A stretch of 64,000 nt of DNA from a virus. Under the pieces are notes generated by a model that had not been told where the DNA came from, searched no databases, and was given only the letters and a program-made list of their open reading frames with translations. Numbering within the stretch: position 1 is the first letter of the stretch; every line of letters starts with the position of its first letter. The position numbers and the translations under genes were made by a program. The stretch is from the IMG/VR virus record IMGVR_UViG_3300020055_000005, positions 87,190 through 151,189 of that record, one strand, 5' to 3'. Of this stretch, positions 24,400 to 33,529 are shown one piece after another.

Positions 24400-24981
24400 T
24401 TAAATTTTGTTTGCGACCTTCAAAATTGCGTTGAAAGTCTTTTTGAAAGAATTTTTATCTTTCTGTAATAACTGTATATATTTAGTACGAATGGGAGCCT
24501 TAACCTTCATTAATGTGTCATAAACTTTGACTGCATCATCTCTTTTGACCTTGTTTTTCTTATTGTCATTTGTAGAGATTTCACCATCTTTTGTAAGGTC
24601 TTTAAAGTTACCCAATTGTACCATTACGTTTTTGTCTGCCCATGCTTGTGACCCACTTGCGTTGTCATCTAGTGCTTGGATAGCTCTTTGGACGACATCG
24701 TCATCCTGTGCTTCGGAGTATTTACCCCCTGCCATATTTGCGATTTTGTCTAGTCTCTTTCTAAGGTCTGCTTCGTTCTTAGATTGTGAAACTGCACGTG
24801 CAACTTTCTTGTTACCTGCATCAGACATCATTCCAAAATCACCGATCTTCTCCATGATCTTGTTGACTTTCTTCGCTTCTACTTTTGCATAACCTAACTT
24901 CTTCAATTTCTCTTTGAAGAGTTTAGTCCTTGCATCTGTGGTAAGTACTTTCTCTAATTGTTTTTCAACACTCTCAGACAT
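24400..24981 (-). CDS. Lysine-rich hypothetical late protein (193 aa)
   Basis: High Lys/Asp content, helical throughout. A DLTKDGEISTNDNKK stretch (about 128-142) is EF-hand-like. Overlaps the 24981 gene by one base. Perhaps a core or internal head protein; function inferred only from position. Confidence 0.5.
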   Translation of the reverse strand: MSESVEKQLEKVLTTDARTKLFKEKLKKLGYAKVEAKKVNKIMEKIGDFGMMSDAGNKKVARAVSQSKNEADLRKRLDKIANMAGGKYSEAQDDDVVQRAIQALDDNASGSQAWADKNVMVQLGNFKDLTKDGEISTNDNKKNKVKRDDAVKVYDTLMKVKAPIRTKYIQLLQKDKNSFKKTFNAILKVANKI

Positions 24982-26231
24982 TACCTACTTACCTTGTATT
25001 TTGTTAACACTGTTGCCATATCACCCCATGCAAGTGTAGCGTCTTTACCACCACGACTATAGAATGTAAACTTAGTCTTGTTTCTAGGGTCATCCTTTGC
25101 AACCATGTTGATTTTATCAACATTGTATTTGTTACTGCGAGTAATACTCTTTACGAGTAAATCCATTTTGTGTCCCTTCTTCATTGAAGAATCGAACTCT
25201 ACTGAAACGGTATTACCCTTTTTAATCTTTTCGAATTCCTTTCTAGGGACTGCAATCTCTTGTAAGTCCTGTTCAGGTAATTCCTGTTTAGGTGCATACT
25301 TTTGTCCTTGTTCCCACATCTTTCTGTATGAGTCCATGACTGATTCGTTTTTAGGTTTTTCACCTTTCTCTTTCTTTGCAATTGCTATAGCAGCCTGTTG
25401 TGCAGGTGATACTGCTTCTTCGACTTCTTCAAACTGAATACCTAATCTCTTTTCGTGTTTCTTCATTAGGTCTTTGACAGTCATGTTTTTGTTTTTTGGA
25501 TATGCAAAATCATCAGCAAGTTCATCATCTGATAGATATTTTAAATCTAACTGTTTGAAAAACTTTTTACCCTCAGGTGAACCTACTTTAGTGCTTGGTT
25601 TTATACTCTTGACAAGTTTTCGCATTCCTGCAATTGCTTTCTTTTGAACTGAAGGATTGTCATCAAAGATACCAATTGCCATTGTTCCTTCTTCTAGTTC
25701 TTCTCTTTTCATAGATTTCTCTATGGTCTGTTTAGTTTGAAGTTTACCAATCATTGACAAGATTGTATCTCTTGCTTTAAGAACCTGTTCGTAATCGTAA
25801 TTGTGTTTTGTGTTTTTGAGTTCTTTGTCACCCATGTTTGCAATCTTCTGATAAGACACTAAGACCTTTTGCATGTCTTTAGAGACTTTTCTCATTGCAT
25901 TGATTTCTTTATCAGTGACTTCATCAAGTTGTGTTTCTTCTACTTGATTTCTTAGGGATACTGATTTACCCTTTAACAGTGATTGTGCTTTCTTTCTGTC
26001 GTGGAACAAGAAACTGTATGTCTTACCTTTGTCATCTTTTACTTGATAACCTTTTGAAGACATCTTAGTAATCTTTCCGAATCTTTTGTCACCGTTTTTT
26101 GGTTCATAGAAGTCTAACTCTAGACCAACTCTTGCAGAGTTTTTAGTTTCTGTACCCATTCCTTTACGGGCAAGAGTTCTATAGTTCTCTTCTAATCTAG
26201 CGGATTCTTTTAAGGATTGAAAGAGGTTCAT
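24981..26231 (-). CDS. Putative virion protein (416 aa)
   Basis: N-terminal MNLFQSLKESARLEENYRTL; middle basic/acidic helical repeats; a SPAQQAAIAIAKKEKGEKPK segment (around 285) and SVMDSYRKMWEQG, motifs that recur in scaffold or core-like proteins of marine T4-like phages. The C-terminal 90 residues are a compact beta domain. No catalytic motif seen. Confidence 0.55.
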   Translation of the reverse strand: MNLFQSLKESARLEENYRTLARKGMGTETKNSARVGLELDFYEPKNGDKRFGKITKMSSKGYQVKDDKGKTYSFLFHDRKKAQSLLKGKSVSLRNQVEETQLDEVTDKEINAMRKVSKDMQKVLVSYQKIANMGDKELKNTKHNYDYEQVLKARDTILSMIGKLQTKQTIEKSMKREELEEGTMAIGIFDDNPSVQKKAIAGMRKLVKSIKPSTKVGSPEGKKFFKQLDLKYLSDDELADDFAYPKNKNMTVKDLMKKHEKRLGIQFEEVEEAVSPAQQAAIAIAKKEKGEKPKNESVMDSYRKMWEQGQKYAPKQELPEQDLQEIAVPRKEFEKIKKGNTVSVEFDSSMKKGHKMDLLVKSITRSNKYNVDKINMVAKDDPRNKTKFTFYSRGGKDATLAWGDMATVLTKYKVSR

Positions 26232-26587
26232 TACTTATCCTCTGATTCTTTCTCGTCTTCGTCCTCTTTCTCGTCTTCATCGTGATGAGCTTCAGACATT
26301 TCTTTGACCATCTCTTCTACTTCTTGCACTTGGTATTTTTTACCTGCACATGTGAATTCTTTATCCCCATTGTCTTTTGCGGCCTGAAGTGCTTTAGTAA
26401 ATGCATTACCTTCGTCCTTCATTGCCTTCTTGATTGCATCACGTCTTTTTCCTAGATATTCGTCTGAAGAATCTACGTCTCCATCATTATCTACGTCTGC
26501 ATCTCTTTTACCAACAGGGTCTAATTTTTTACCCTCTAAGATTGCACGTGCATCTTGAAGTAGTGACTTAGTTAGTTCGTCGATCAT
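26231..26587 (-). CDS. Calcium-binding-like late protein (118 aa)
   Basis: GKRDADVDNDGDVDSSDEYLGKRR (about 26-49) has a DxDxDG loop of EF-hand/dockerin type followed by a helix. The C-terminus is extremely acidic (EDEKEDEDEKESEDK). Related DxDNDGDxDxSD segments are frequent in marine phage late proteins. Coupled to neighbours by overlapping stop/start. Confidence 0.55.
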   Translation of the reverse strand: MIDELTKSLLQDARAILEGKKLDPVGKRDADVDNDGDVDSSDEYLGKRRDAIKKAMKDEGNAFTKALQAAKDNGDKEFTCAGKKYQVQEVEEMVKEMSEAHHDEDEKEDEDEKESEDK

Positions 26588-27105
26588 TGTTTTAACTCCC
26601 CTTTCTCAAAGTAATTGAATAACTGTTCTTTACCAGTTTCGTTCAGTTGGAGTTGCTTAGCAAGACGACCCAACATATTTTTTTCTGTGAGTTTTTCTAC
26701 AGTCTTCTCTACTGAAAGTTTTTCTTCTTGGACTTCTACTTCTTCCATAGAAGGTAGTTCACCCATTTTAGCGGCCATTCTTTTAAATCCTTTAGGATTT
26801 TGTTTCTGCATTGATTGGAGAACTTTTAGACTTGTCATATTCATAAGATTTGCAATACCATCAATTTCTTTCTTATCTTTAGTTTTAAAGAGTTTACTGA
26901 TTGCATCACCAGTTCCTACAATTTTCTCATCTAATTCTAAATTGTCTTCAACAATCTCGTCTTCTCCAAAGAATGTTGCAAGTTCCTCATCGATTTGATC
27001 ACTAAGAATCTCGTCTGCGCTCTTCTCCACTGAACCTTCTTTCAGTTGTACGTGGTTACGAACTTGCTCAAGTTTTTCTTTCCAGTTTTCTGACTTATAA
27101 CTCAT
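26584..27105 (-). CDS. Hypothetical late protein (173 aa)
   Basis: Charged helical protein, first gene of a run (27105 to 24400) behind a TATAAATA promoter. Contains repeated Glu-rich L-x-E motifs (for example LELDE, VQEEK), compatible with T4-type prohead-protease cleavage sites, but this is only suggestive. Confidence 0.55.
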   Translation of the reverse strand: MSYKSENWKEKLEQVRNHVQLKEGSVEKSADEILSDQIDEELATFFGEDEIVEDNLELDEKIVGTGDAISKLFKTKDKKEIDGIANLMNMTSLKVLQSMQKQNPKGFKRMAAKMGELPSMEEVEVQEEKLSVEKTVEKLTEKNMLGRLAKQLQLNETGKEQLFNYFEKGELKQ

Positions 27106-27113
27106 AGTAGTAT

Positions 27114-27121
27114 TATTTATA
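27114..27121 (-). promoter_or_regulatory. T4-type late promoter box TATAAATA
   Basis: Perfect consensus eight bases before the ATG at 27105; inside the end of the 27117 gene. Confidence 0.65.
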
Positions 27122-27401
27122 TATTCTCTATTCTTATTACGAGGTTTCCCTCACCTTTTATCAACCTATGGTACTGCATCTTGGGAATGTAGTACTCTTT
27201 ACCCATCTCTAAATCGATGGGTAATGCATCATCGTGTTGTATCTTCCATTCTGACCCACTTAACACGTGGACTTTCCTAGACGTAGTGTCACGATGCCAC
27301 ACCAAATCATCTAGTTCAACAGACTCGTCGAATGTACGCAAGACATATCTACGTCCTGTACCCTGTTGTTCTTGGATTTCTTCTTTGTAGGGGTTAGTCA
27401 T
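27117..27401 (-). CDS. Cupin-like small protein (94 aa)
   Basis: RDTTSRKVHVLSGSEW and MQYHRLIKGEGNLVIRI look like the two half-motifs of a small cupin barrel, with EMGKEYYIPKMQYHRL matching a 'PxxxxHxxxN' type second motif. Metal ligands are incomplete. Function unknown. Confidence 0.45.
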   Translation of the reverse strand: MTNPYKEEIQEQQGTGRRYVLRTFDESVELDDLVWHRDTTSRKVHVLSGSEWKIQHDDALPIDLEMGKEYYIPKMQYHRLIKGEGNLVIRIENI

Positions 27402-27657
27402 CTATTTCAGGATAAAAGTTATCTGTTTTTTGATTATATCCGTAATATCCCACTGCGTTTGGATTGGGAACTGCATCGAAAATTCCATCGACATAGTTCT
27501 CTGCACATGATTCTGCATAACTTTCAGAATGATCATGAACTTCTCTGATCTCTTGGATTTCTCCTTTCAGAAATAGATCAACTTCAAATCCTTTCTCAGT
27601 GTATCTTACGACAGCCTTTCTATCGTCTCTCCAATATTCATGTATCACTTGACTCAT
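27394..27657 (-). CDS. Hypothetical protein (87 aa)
   Basis: Opens with a beta segment (RKAVVRYTEKGFEVDLFL) and then a His/Glu-rich helix (HDHSESYAESCAENYVDG). Overlaps the cupin-like gene by 8 bases. Not recognised. Confidence 0.5.
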   Translation of the reverse strand: MSQVIHEYWRDDRKAVVRYTEKGFEVDLFLKGEIQEIREVHDHSESYAESCAENYVDGIFDAVPNPNAVGYYGYNQKTDNFYPEIDD

Positions 27658-27684
27658 ATTAACTCCGTTTCTAATATATATGGT

Positions 27685-28224
27685 TTACCAAAAAAAGTTT
27701 CCACCACCACTCAAACCTAACTGTTTTGCATAGTATGGAAGTCTACATGCCCAATAGGATGCTGTTGTTTTGTCGTTTGCAGTTGAACATTGATGACGAG
27801 CTGCAAATGATTTACGTGCCTTTGGGTCATCTATCTTAACTTTTAATCCTGTAGTGTCACCCCATGACACTTTCTTGATGTTTTTTGTTTTGGGGTCTCT
27901 GACATAAACATAGTATTTCTTAGAACCACCTTTCTTAGGTTTGTTTAATTCAGGTTCTTCCTCTTCTACTATGTTCATCATAGGACAGTCTAGGGGTACC
28001 AACTCACCCTCATAGACTTCGTAATCACCTAGATCAGTTTCTAGGATGTGTTTGTCGACTTCTGTAAGTCTGTATTTTTGTTCATGAACAAGTCTTTTCA
28101 CTTCCTTTATAGTTTCAAAATACATCAATGACCCCAGTCTAAATGGGTTGTCAATGAAGTTAGTTTTAGATTCCTGAAGGTCATTGATGACTTGATCAAG
28201 AGCTTGTTCTTTTAGTGTTTTCAT
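27685..28224 (-). CDS. Conserved marine-phage protein (179 aa)
   Basis: The C-terminal 80 residues (KYYVYVRDPKTKNIKKVSWG ... FAARHQCSTANDKTTASYWA ... GGGNFFW) form a well-ordered domain ending in GNFFW; the same ending is familiar from T4-like cyanophage virion proteins. Two Cys and two aromatic clusters are notable. No known activity. Confidence 0.6.
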   Translation of the reverse strand: MKTLKEQALDQVINDLQESKTNFIDNPFRLGSLMYFETIKEVKRLVHEQKYRLTEVDKHILETDLGDYEVYEGELVPLDCPMMNIVEEEEPELNKPKKGGSKKYYVYVRDPKTKNIKKVSWGDTTGLKVKIDDPKARKSFAARHQCSTANDKTTASYWACRLPYYAKQLGLSGGGNFFW

Positions 28225-28856
28225 TATGCTAAATCTTGGTCGTGGTTTAGATTACCTTTTTTCTTTTTGACAATAAATGCGTTGACCCTTGCATGTCCCC
28301 ACTGCTGTGGTGTAGTGCCTGGTCTATGACCACCTTTCCAAGCTGCGACACCTCTATCATACACTTTCTTTAGTGTTGCAACTGAGATACCACTTTTCTT
28401 TGACTTGTCTGCAAATGAATCTTCTTCAAGTGTCTCTTCGTTTGCAAGTCTGAGTGCATGTTGAACTTTTGGATGATCTCCAAGACCTTTCTTCATCTTT
28501 TCAATCTTCTTATATGCACCAGTCATGTTACCACTCATTTTCTTTGCGATGTCTTGTGCCTTTTTGATAAGATTAGAGGGGAATGATGCCTCCAAAAGTT
28601 CTTCATCAATAAGACCTTCGATATCATCTAAGTCTTCTTTGATCTCTGTGACTTGGAATTCTTCGTTATAAGGGAAACCTTTGAGAGGATTTTGGAACAC
28701 TTGACTGAAGTGTTTCTTTTTATTATTCTTCAGTTCTTTTTGTGCCTCTTCGATATACTCTTCAATAGTTTGCCCAGGCGTATCGTCTTGATATGCATTT
28801 CTTATTTCGTCTGTACCCACTTCGTGTACACCGTTGTCTGTTTTATTACCTGACAT
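28224..28856 (-). CDS. DUF5824-domain protein (210 aa)
   Basis: The C-terminal segment SGISVATLKKVYDRGVAAWK-GGHRPGTTPQQWGHARVNAF is the DUF5824 signature found in many T4-like and large marine viruses. The N-terminal half is acidic and disordered-looking. Start fixed by TAATG overlap with the upstream gene. Probably virion-associated; function unknown. Confidence 0.65.
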   Translation of the reverse strand: MSGNKTDNGVHEVGTDEIRNAYQDDTPGQTIEEYIEEAQKELKNNKKKHFSQVFQNPLKGFPYNEEFQVTEIKEDLDDIEGLIDEELLEASFPSNLIKKAQDIAKKMSGNMTGAYKKIEKMKKGLGDHPKVQHALRLANEETLEEDSFADKSKKSGISVATLKKVYDRGVAAWKGGHRPGTTPQQWGHARVNAFIVKKKKGNLNHDQDLA

Positions 28857-29263
28857 TATAATTCTCCTACTCTTGATTGAAAGTCTTCCCATGAAGTTGA
28901 CTCTGCAACTATAGACTTTAAATGTGATTCTAAGATGACTGGTTCTCCGTTGTATGATAAAACATTATTCTCTGTTGAGATAGAACCTGATGCAGTGTGA
29001 ATGGTAGTATCTGACAAATACATGTCTCGAAATTTATATTCAGCACTACCTAAGTCATATGCATCGTTTGTATCAGGTATCAAATGACCTGTTACTGTTC
29101 CTGATAATGTTACAGGTAGACCATTTCCACCTGCAGTAGTACCATCAGACACTTTAAGTGTACCTGTTGAAGGGTCATAGAATATTTCACCTTCTTTGGG
29201 GTTAAAAGTTGCAGGGTCTGTTCCACCTAGTTTTTCTGCGACTATTTTATACGTTGTTGCCAT
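28856..29263 (-). CDS. Putative tail/fibre-type structural protein (135 aa)
   Basis: The motif DTNDAYDLGSAEYKFRDMYL is the common 'xxLGSxxxxFxxxYL' repeat of phage fibre and adhesin-like proteins; the N-terminus GEIFYDPSTGTLKVSDGTTAGG also looks like a fibre repeat. At 135 residues it is only a short fragment-like fibre, perhaps an adaptor. Confidence 0.6.
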   Translation of the reverse strand: MATTYKIVAEKLGGTDPATFNPKEGEIFYDPSTGTLKVSDGTTAGGNGLPVTLSGTVTGHLIPDTNDAYDLGSAEYKFRDMYLSDTTIHTASGSISTENNVLSYNGEPVILESHLKSIVAESTSWEDFQSRVGEL

Positions 29264-29265
29264 CT

Positions 29266-30186
29266 TTATTTACCGTCCTTCTTATCCAAATATGCTGCAA
29301 TCGCCATTTGTCTTATTTTTTTATCAGACTTTCCCTTAAATTGTGGTGCATCTGATTTCCTAAAATCTTTTACGTAGTCTCCTGCATCTGCATCAGGCCC
29401 TAATTCCATCTTCAAAAAGAGTTTACCTTTCTGTTGCATCTTACTTGATGCTTTTGCACCAATCATTGAACCCAAACGATTCAACATTGCAAGACCCTTT
29501 TCGTTATTCTTTCTATAGAGACTACCGAATTGTTTCTTAAATTCACTAACCATTGCATTTAGAATTGCATCTACATCTGCAACTAGTTTACCTTCCTGTA
29601 CTTCTTCACTCATAACCAGTGTAGATAATTGGTTAACTACTGTCGTTAACATTGGTGAAGGTATTGTGGATAAAACTCTAAGTTGGTCTTTTGTTAGACC
29701 TTTAATCTTTTTTAATTTTTTGAGAACTTTTTCATTTGCCTCTAACTGCACTTCTTTTCTTTGTTTTTCTCTTTCCTTCTCTGCATCTACACTTGCCTTT
29801 GCAGTGTCACTTTGTCTGTCTTGTCTACTCTTGAGTGCTTCAAGTTCTCTTTCGTGTCTTGCTTTGAGTTTTTCCATGTCATCTGCATGTTTCGCTTTTA
29901 AATCAGACACTGCATCTTCACCAAACATCTTCTTATATTGTTTAGTGTATTGTGATGGTTTAGTCTTTGCAGTCTTATCGCCTGGCGCAGGTTTGTACGC
30001 AGATGCATCATCGTCATCTTTTTTACTATTCTTTGCAAAATGAGCTGCACGATCATCTTTAGTTGACTTTGACATTTCGTCACCGTCAGCATCTTTTGCA
30101 TAGTATCTTTTAGGTTGAGAACCTTCTTTGTCCTCAATGTCTTTGTCCTGTGCAGTCTTAATCTTTTCTCTTAATTGATTTAACAT
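29266..30186 (-). CDS. Coiled-coil late protein (306 aa)
   Basis: Residues 1-90 are charged and disordered (KRYYAKDADGDEMSKSTKDDR, PAPGDKTAKTKPSQYTKQYK); 95-165 form a long Lys/Glu coiled coil; the C-terminal part is helical. Resembles scaffold or core proteins of marine T4-like phages by composition only. Confidence 0.5.
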   Translation of the reverse strand: MLNQLREKIKTAQDKDIEDKEGSQPKRYYAKDADGDEMSKSTKDDRAAHFAKNSKKDDDDASAYKPAPGDKTAKTKPSQYTKQYKKMFGEDAVSDLKAKHADDMEKLKARHERELEALKSRQDRQSDTAKASVDAEKEREKQRKEVQLEANEKVLKKLKKIKGLTKDQLRVLSTIPSPMLTTVVNQLSTLVMSEEVQEGKLVADVDAILNAMVSEFKKQFGSLYRKNNEKGLAMLNRLGSMIGAKASSKMQQKGKLFLKMELGPDADAGDYVKDFRKSDAPQFKGKSDKKIRQMAIAAYLDKKDGK

Positions 30187-30192
30187 ACTAAC

Positions 30193-31494
30193 CTACTTCT
30201 TTTTTGCATCTAACTCTGCCTGTTTCCATTCAAGTGCTTTCTTGTTTGCAGGGAATGAACTTGACCATCCCATCATCTTACCATACAATGCATTAACCTT
30301 TTTCTTTAAAGCTGCATGATCATCATCATTTACAATCTCTATAAAGTTTTTACCAAATAACTTTTTAAACCCATTAACGTTCTTTTGTGATGCATTCCAA
30401 TCTTTCTCTACAACTTCCTTTGGAAGTTTTCTTGCACGTTCATCATTTCTTGCCTGTGCAAACTCTAATGAAGTGTTAACGAATACCATTTTGTATTCGT
30501 AACCTGCATTGTCTAATAACTTCTTATAGTTTTTAATCTTGGATGCCTTTGCACCTGTAGTGTCAAATATCATTCCGAGTCTACCTCTGATATACGCACT
30601 CATGTTTTTTGCAGTAATCTCTTTTGCACGTGCTCTGATTGGGTCTCTAAGTTCTGCATCCATGTTTCTCAAGTCAAGACCAAGTCCTGCCTTTTTCAGA
30701 CCAGTCTCAAATGCCTTGTCAGTGTTTACAATCTTCAATCCTAATGCAGTCAATCCTAGTTCACTAACAACTGTTGATTTACCTGAACCAGGCCCACCCA
30801 TCAAGAACACTGCCTTGAAGATGCCTGGGTCATACACACCCTCTTGTATTAAGTCTTCTACCATGTATTTTGGTGCAGAGTATAAGTCTTCTGTTAGACC
30901 CATTCCCTTACGTATTGCTTTATATAATTTCTGTGCATGACGTTTACCAGTAGAAGGAACCCCATCTTTGAATGAGTCGAAGTCACCCTTCTCTGCGAAT
31001 GCTCTCATTTTAGATGCACTCATTCCTGATACATCGTCGGCGTCAGGGTCACGATCACCTGCAGATATAACTTGAATCTCATCAAATTTATAGAAACCGT
31101 GACGACCTTTCACCGAATTATACTTGTTAATGATAGTGTCAAACTCTCTAATTCTATCTGAACCTACGACCATTCTAATCTTAGTGTAACCTTTATCGTG
31201 TAAGAATGTTAGGATTTGAAAAATCTGTTTTACATCTGCATCGACAACATTTACCTTCTTACCAAAGAATGCACGTAAAAATTTAATTTTATCTTTGTGC
31301 GATAAAGGATTCTTAATCTTATCGTTTGAATGTGATGAAAACAATAATGCATCACCATATCCTTTTGCAACTTTGTTTAACTTATCAACTAATTTTTCGT
31401 GACCGTTTGTAGGAGGATTAAATCGACCAAAGGTGAACACTGCACCTTTTCCTTTTGCCTCTGATAACCACGATGTAAATGTTTTATTTGGCAT
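30193..31494 (-). CDS. Fusion of nucleotidylyltransferase and P-loop kinase domains (433 aa)
   Basis: Residues 17-180: FTFGRFNPPTNGHEKLV is the (H/T)xGH motif of the cytidylyl/NMN-adenylyltransferase fold, with SGMSASKMR matching the second ISSTxxR-like motif. Residues 228-400: FLMGGPGSGKST Walker A, IVNTDKAFE and a kinase-like lid, resembling zeta-toxin/polynucleotide-kinase-like enzymes. The layout parallels NadR-type two-domain proteins, but the order and the late-cluster location are unusual. Substrate unknown. Confidence 0.75.
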   Translation of the reverse strand: MPNKTFTSWLSEAKGKGAVFTFGRFNPPTNGHEKLVDKLNKVAKGYGDALLFSSHSNDKIKNPLSHKDKIKFLRAFFGKKVNVVDADVKQIFQILTFLHDKGYTKIRMVVGSDRIREFDTIINKYNSVKGRHGFYKFDEIQVISAGDRDPDADDVSGMSASKMRAFAEKGDFDSFKDGVPSTGKRHAQKLYKAIRKGMGLTEDLYSAPKYMVEDLIQEGVYDPGIFKAVFLMGGPGSGKSTVVSELGLTALGLKIVNTDKAFETGLKKAGLGLDLRNMDAELRDPIRARAKEITAKNMSAYIRGRLGMIFDTTGAKASKIKNYKKLLDNAGYEYKMVFVNTSLEFAQARNDERARKLPKEVVEKDWNASQKNVNGFKKLFGKNFIEIVNDDDHAALKKKVNALYGKMMGWSSSFPANKKALEWKQAELDAKKK

Positions 31495-31852
31495 TTTTCT
31501 TAGTCTTCTCCTGTTCCTTCTTTCTAATCATTGGTAAGAGTTTCTTTGCAAGTTTCTTAATTGCACCTTTTTTCTTGTCTAATTTTTTCTCTAATGCAGC
31601 CTTTCCACTCATACCCAAATCATTCTTATCTTTATCTTGTAAGAGTTTCTTTGCGACCATTCCACGTGCCTGTTTCTCTGCACGTTTCATAAGTTTCTTA
31701 GGGTCAAGAACCTTTTTCTTCATCGCCTTTTTACGTTTTGCGAGAATCTTATGTTTGTTCTTTTGGAATGCTTTCTTTTTCTTCAGACGAGTTGCCATTG
31801 AGTCTGCTTCTTGCATCTCATCTAAGTAATTTTTGAAACTTTTTAATTCCAT
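31484..31852 (-). CDS. Highly basic late protein (122 aa), possibly leaderless
   Basis: About a third Lys/Arg (RLKKKKAFQKNKHKILAKRK ...). Begins MELKSFKNYLDEMQEAD, similar to the N-termini of other late proteins here. Probably binds DNA inside the head. The GATAAATA late box ends five bases before the ATG. Confidence 0.6.
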   Translation of the reverse strand: MELKSFKNYLDEMQEADSMATRLKKKKAFQKNKHKILAKRKKAMKKKVLDPKKLMKRAEKQARGMVAKKLLQDKDKNDLGMSGKAALEKKLDKKKGAIKKLAKKLLPMIRKKEQEKTKKNAK

Positions 31853-31856
31853 TATA

Positions 31857-33065
31857 CTATTTATCCCAATTTTTAGCAGCATTAAAATTATTCTGACTGA
31901 ATTCCATTCGGTCTACTAACTTAACTGCCTTACCTTCATGGTCAATTGCAACATATCCTTCAGGATTAACTGCTTTGAATCCTGTTGAGGTCTTAACAAA
32001 TGTACCTATACTTTTAACTTTATTCAAACCATCTACGATTAATTGTTTTGCAACAACCATCAATTCTTGAAACTTGGTTAGTGCTTCGATCATTTTCTTT
32101 AATGCACGTAACTCATTGTAGAGTTGTTCACCAATCTCTCTCTTAATTGCCTTAGTCTTTTCTTGTTTTACTTTACCAACTACCTTCACTCTCCAATAAT
32201 TTTCGAAGTGTTTTAAATAACCGTTGTAGTTTGGTTTGAATTTACCTTGACGTATCTGTGCGTTACAATAGGTTTTATAGGTTGCACCTGGCCCCTTCTT
32301 TTCTATTGTTTGTTGTATTTCTTTGAACTTCTTTAAGTCCTTTCTTTTGATATTGTGGAATTGTTTACCCACTGCAGTCAAATAGTTTGATAGTTTAAGT
32401 GTCTCAGTTGCAGTAAGTGTCGCATTGCCTGATACATCTTTATAGGATGCATCATCCATCCATACGTCTTTAGATGCACCCAGTTTTGATATGTTTGCAC
32501 CGAATGATGCAGATAAGTCCTCGATAGTTCCACCTGTATAGGTAGTGTGAAATACAATACCAAGTTTTGCATTAGCGATTTGTTTACCTAGTTCTGATTT
32601 TGTTTGAACACGATACACTATAGTGTTAGGCCCAAACTGAATATAGGATTCGAAGTCGTCCTTGACCATCTGTTTGTCTTCGTCAGTGAACATTAGATCA
32701 CCCTGAAGTATCTCGTTACCCCATGACAGTCCTGAAAGATACTTAAAACATGTAAGGAACTTCTTTTCTAAGTCTCCTGATATCTCAGATGCATCTTTGA
32801 TTTCTTGTTCTGAAGTGTAAAATAAGGGGGTTTGATTGAATAATGATTTCTTTGCAACAAAGAAACGACCATCTTCAGGATGTTTCCCACAAAAGATTGC
32901 AGGAGCACCATCCCATTTGACTGTCATATTGACACCCTTTTTGGTGTTTCCCTTCATCATGTCACGAAGACCACGAAGGAAGTTTATAGATGCACGCCCA
33001 CCATCAATACCATTGTTGATGATCTCGTCTTCTATGTGTTCTAAATGTAGATTCTTGACTGCCAT
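31857..33065 (-). CDS. Ligase-type nucleotidyltransferase-like protein, DUF6267 family (402 aa)
   Basis: Recognised as a DUF6267-type cyanophage protein. It shows, in order, the covalent nucleotidyltransferase motifs of ATP-dependent ligases: I, TVKWDGAPAIF (Lys50); III, EILQGDLMF (about 118-126); IIIa, LGIVFHTTY (168-176); IV, EGYVA (369-373); V, AVKLVD (380-385). The IIIa-IV distance is long because of a Lys-rich helical insertion. It may ligate or cap nucleic acid, or be an inactive structural relative. The virion-cluster location is reminiscent of T4 gp63 only in that both are odd ligases. Confidence 0.6.
   Translation of the reverse strand: MAVKNLHLEHIEDEIINNGIDGGRASINFLRGLRDMMKGNTKKGVNMTVKWDGAPAIFCGKHPEDGRFFVAKKSLFNQTPLFYTSEQEIKDASEISGDLEKKFLTCFKYLSGLSWGNEILQGDLMFTDEDKQMVKDDFESYIQFGPNTIVYRVQTKSELGKQIANAKLGIVFHTTYTGGTIEDLSASFGANISKLGASKDVWMDDASYKDVSGNATLTATETLKLSNYLTAVGKQFHNIKRKDLKKFKEIQQTIEKKGPGATYKTYCNAQIRQGKFKPNYNGYLKHFENYWRVKVVGKVKQEKTKAIKREIGEQLYNELRALKKMIEALTKFQELMVVAKQLIVDGLNKVKSIGTFVKTSTGFKAVNPEGYVAIDHEGKAVKLVDRMEFSQNNFNAAKNWDK
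31858..31865 (-). promoter_or_regulatory. Late-type promoter box GATAAATA
   Basis: Single-base variant of TATAAATA, five bases upstream of the ATG at 31852; overlaps the stop of the 31857 gene. Confidence 0.55.
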
Positions 33066-33124
33066 AATAGTAGTATATCACAATTTCCTGTGTAATACTA
33101 CTATTTATGGTTATTTATTTTTTG

Positions 33125-33493
33125 TTAAGCGCCAGCGTCAACTACACCAGTGTCAATATTGTTCTGAAGATTATCTCTATCAGAAATATATTCGTCTCTT
33201 TGTGTGGTCATTGCAGTGATTTTTTCAGCAGTAACAGCAGACCAATCAGCACCTTGATTTGCATCATTCCATTCATTCCATGCATTAAAGTTTGCAAGTT
33301 CGTCTCCTGTTGACGATGATGATGCAGAAGGATTTGCAGTTCTCCATGCAGCCCAAAAACCATCACGACCATTTACTGTTGCAGTGTAACCTCTAACTGT
33401 GTACTCTTGATTTGTACCACTCAACCAAGCGATAACTGTATTAGTGTCATCTATTCTTGTTTGCAGTGATGCTATTTCGTCTACCCATGCCAT
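33125..33493 (-). CDS. Small putative structural protein (122 aa)
   Basis: Two helical ends (DEIASLQTRIDDTNTVIAWL and QRDEYISDRDNLQNNI) flanking a Ser/Trp-rich centre (WAAWRTANPSASSSSTG). A coiled trimer-like design is plausible. Preceded by an ordinary ribosome site (GGAG) and a late-type box (CTAAATAG). Confidence 0.5.
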   Translation of the reverse strand: MAWVDEIASLQTRIDDTNTVIAWLSGTNQEYTVRGYTATVNGRDGFWAAWRTANPSASSSSTGDELANFNAWNEWNDANQGADWSAVTAEKITAMTTQRDEYISDRDNLQNNIDTGVVDAGA

Positions 33494-33529
33494 GGTTTAT
33501 TCTCCGTGAAAGTGTTATAACACTACTAT

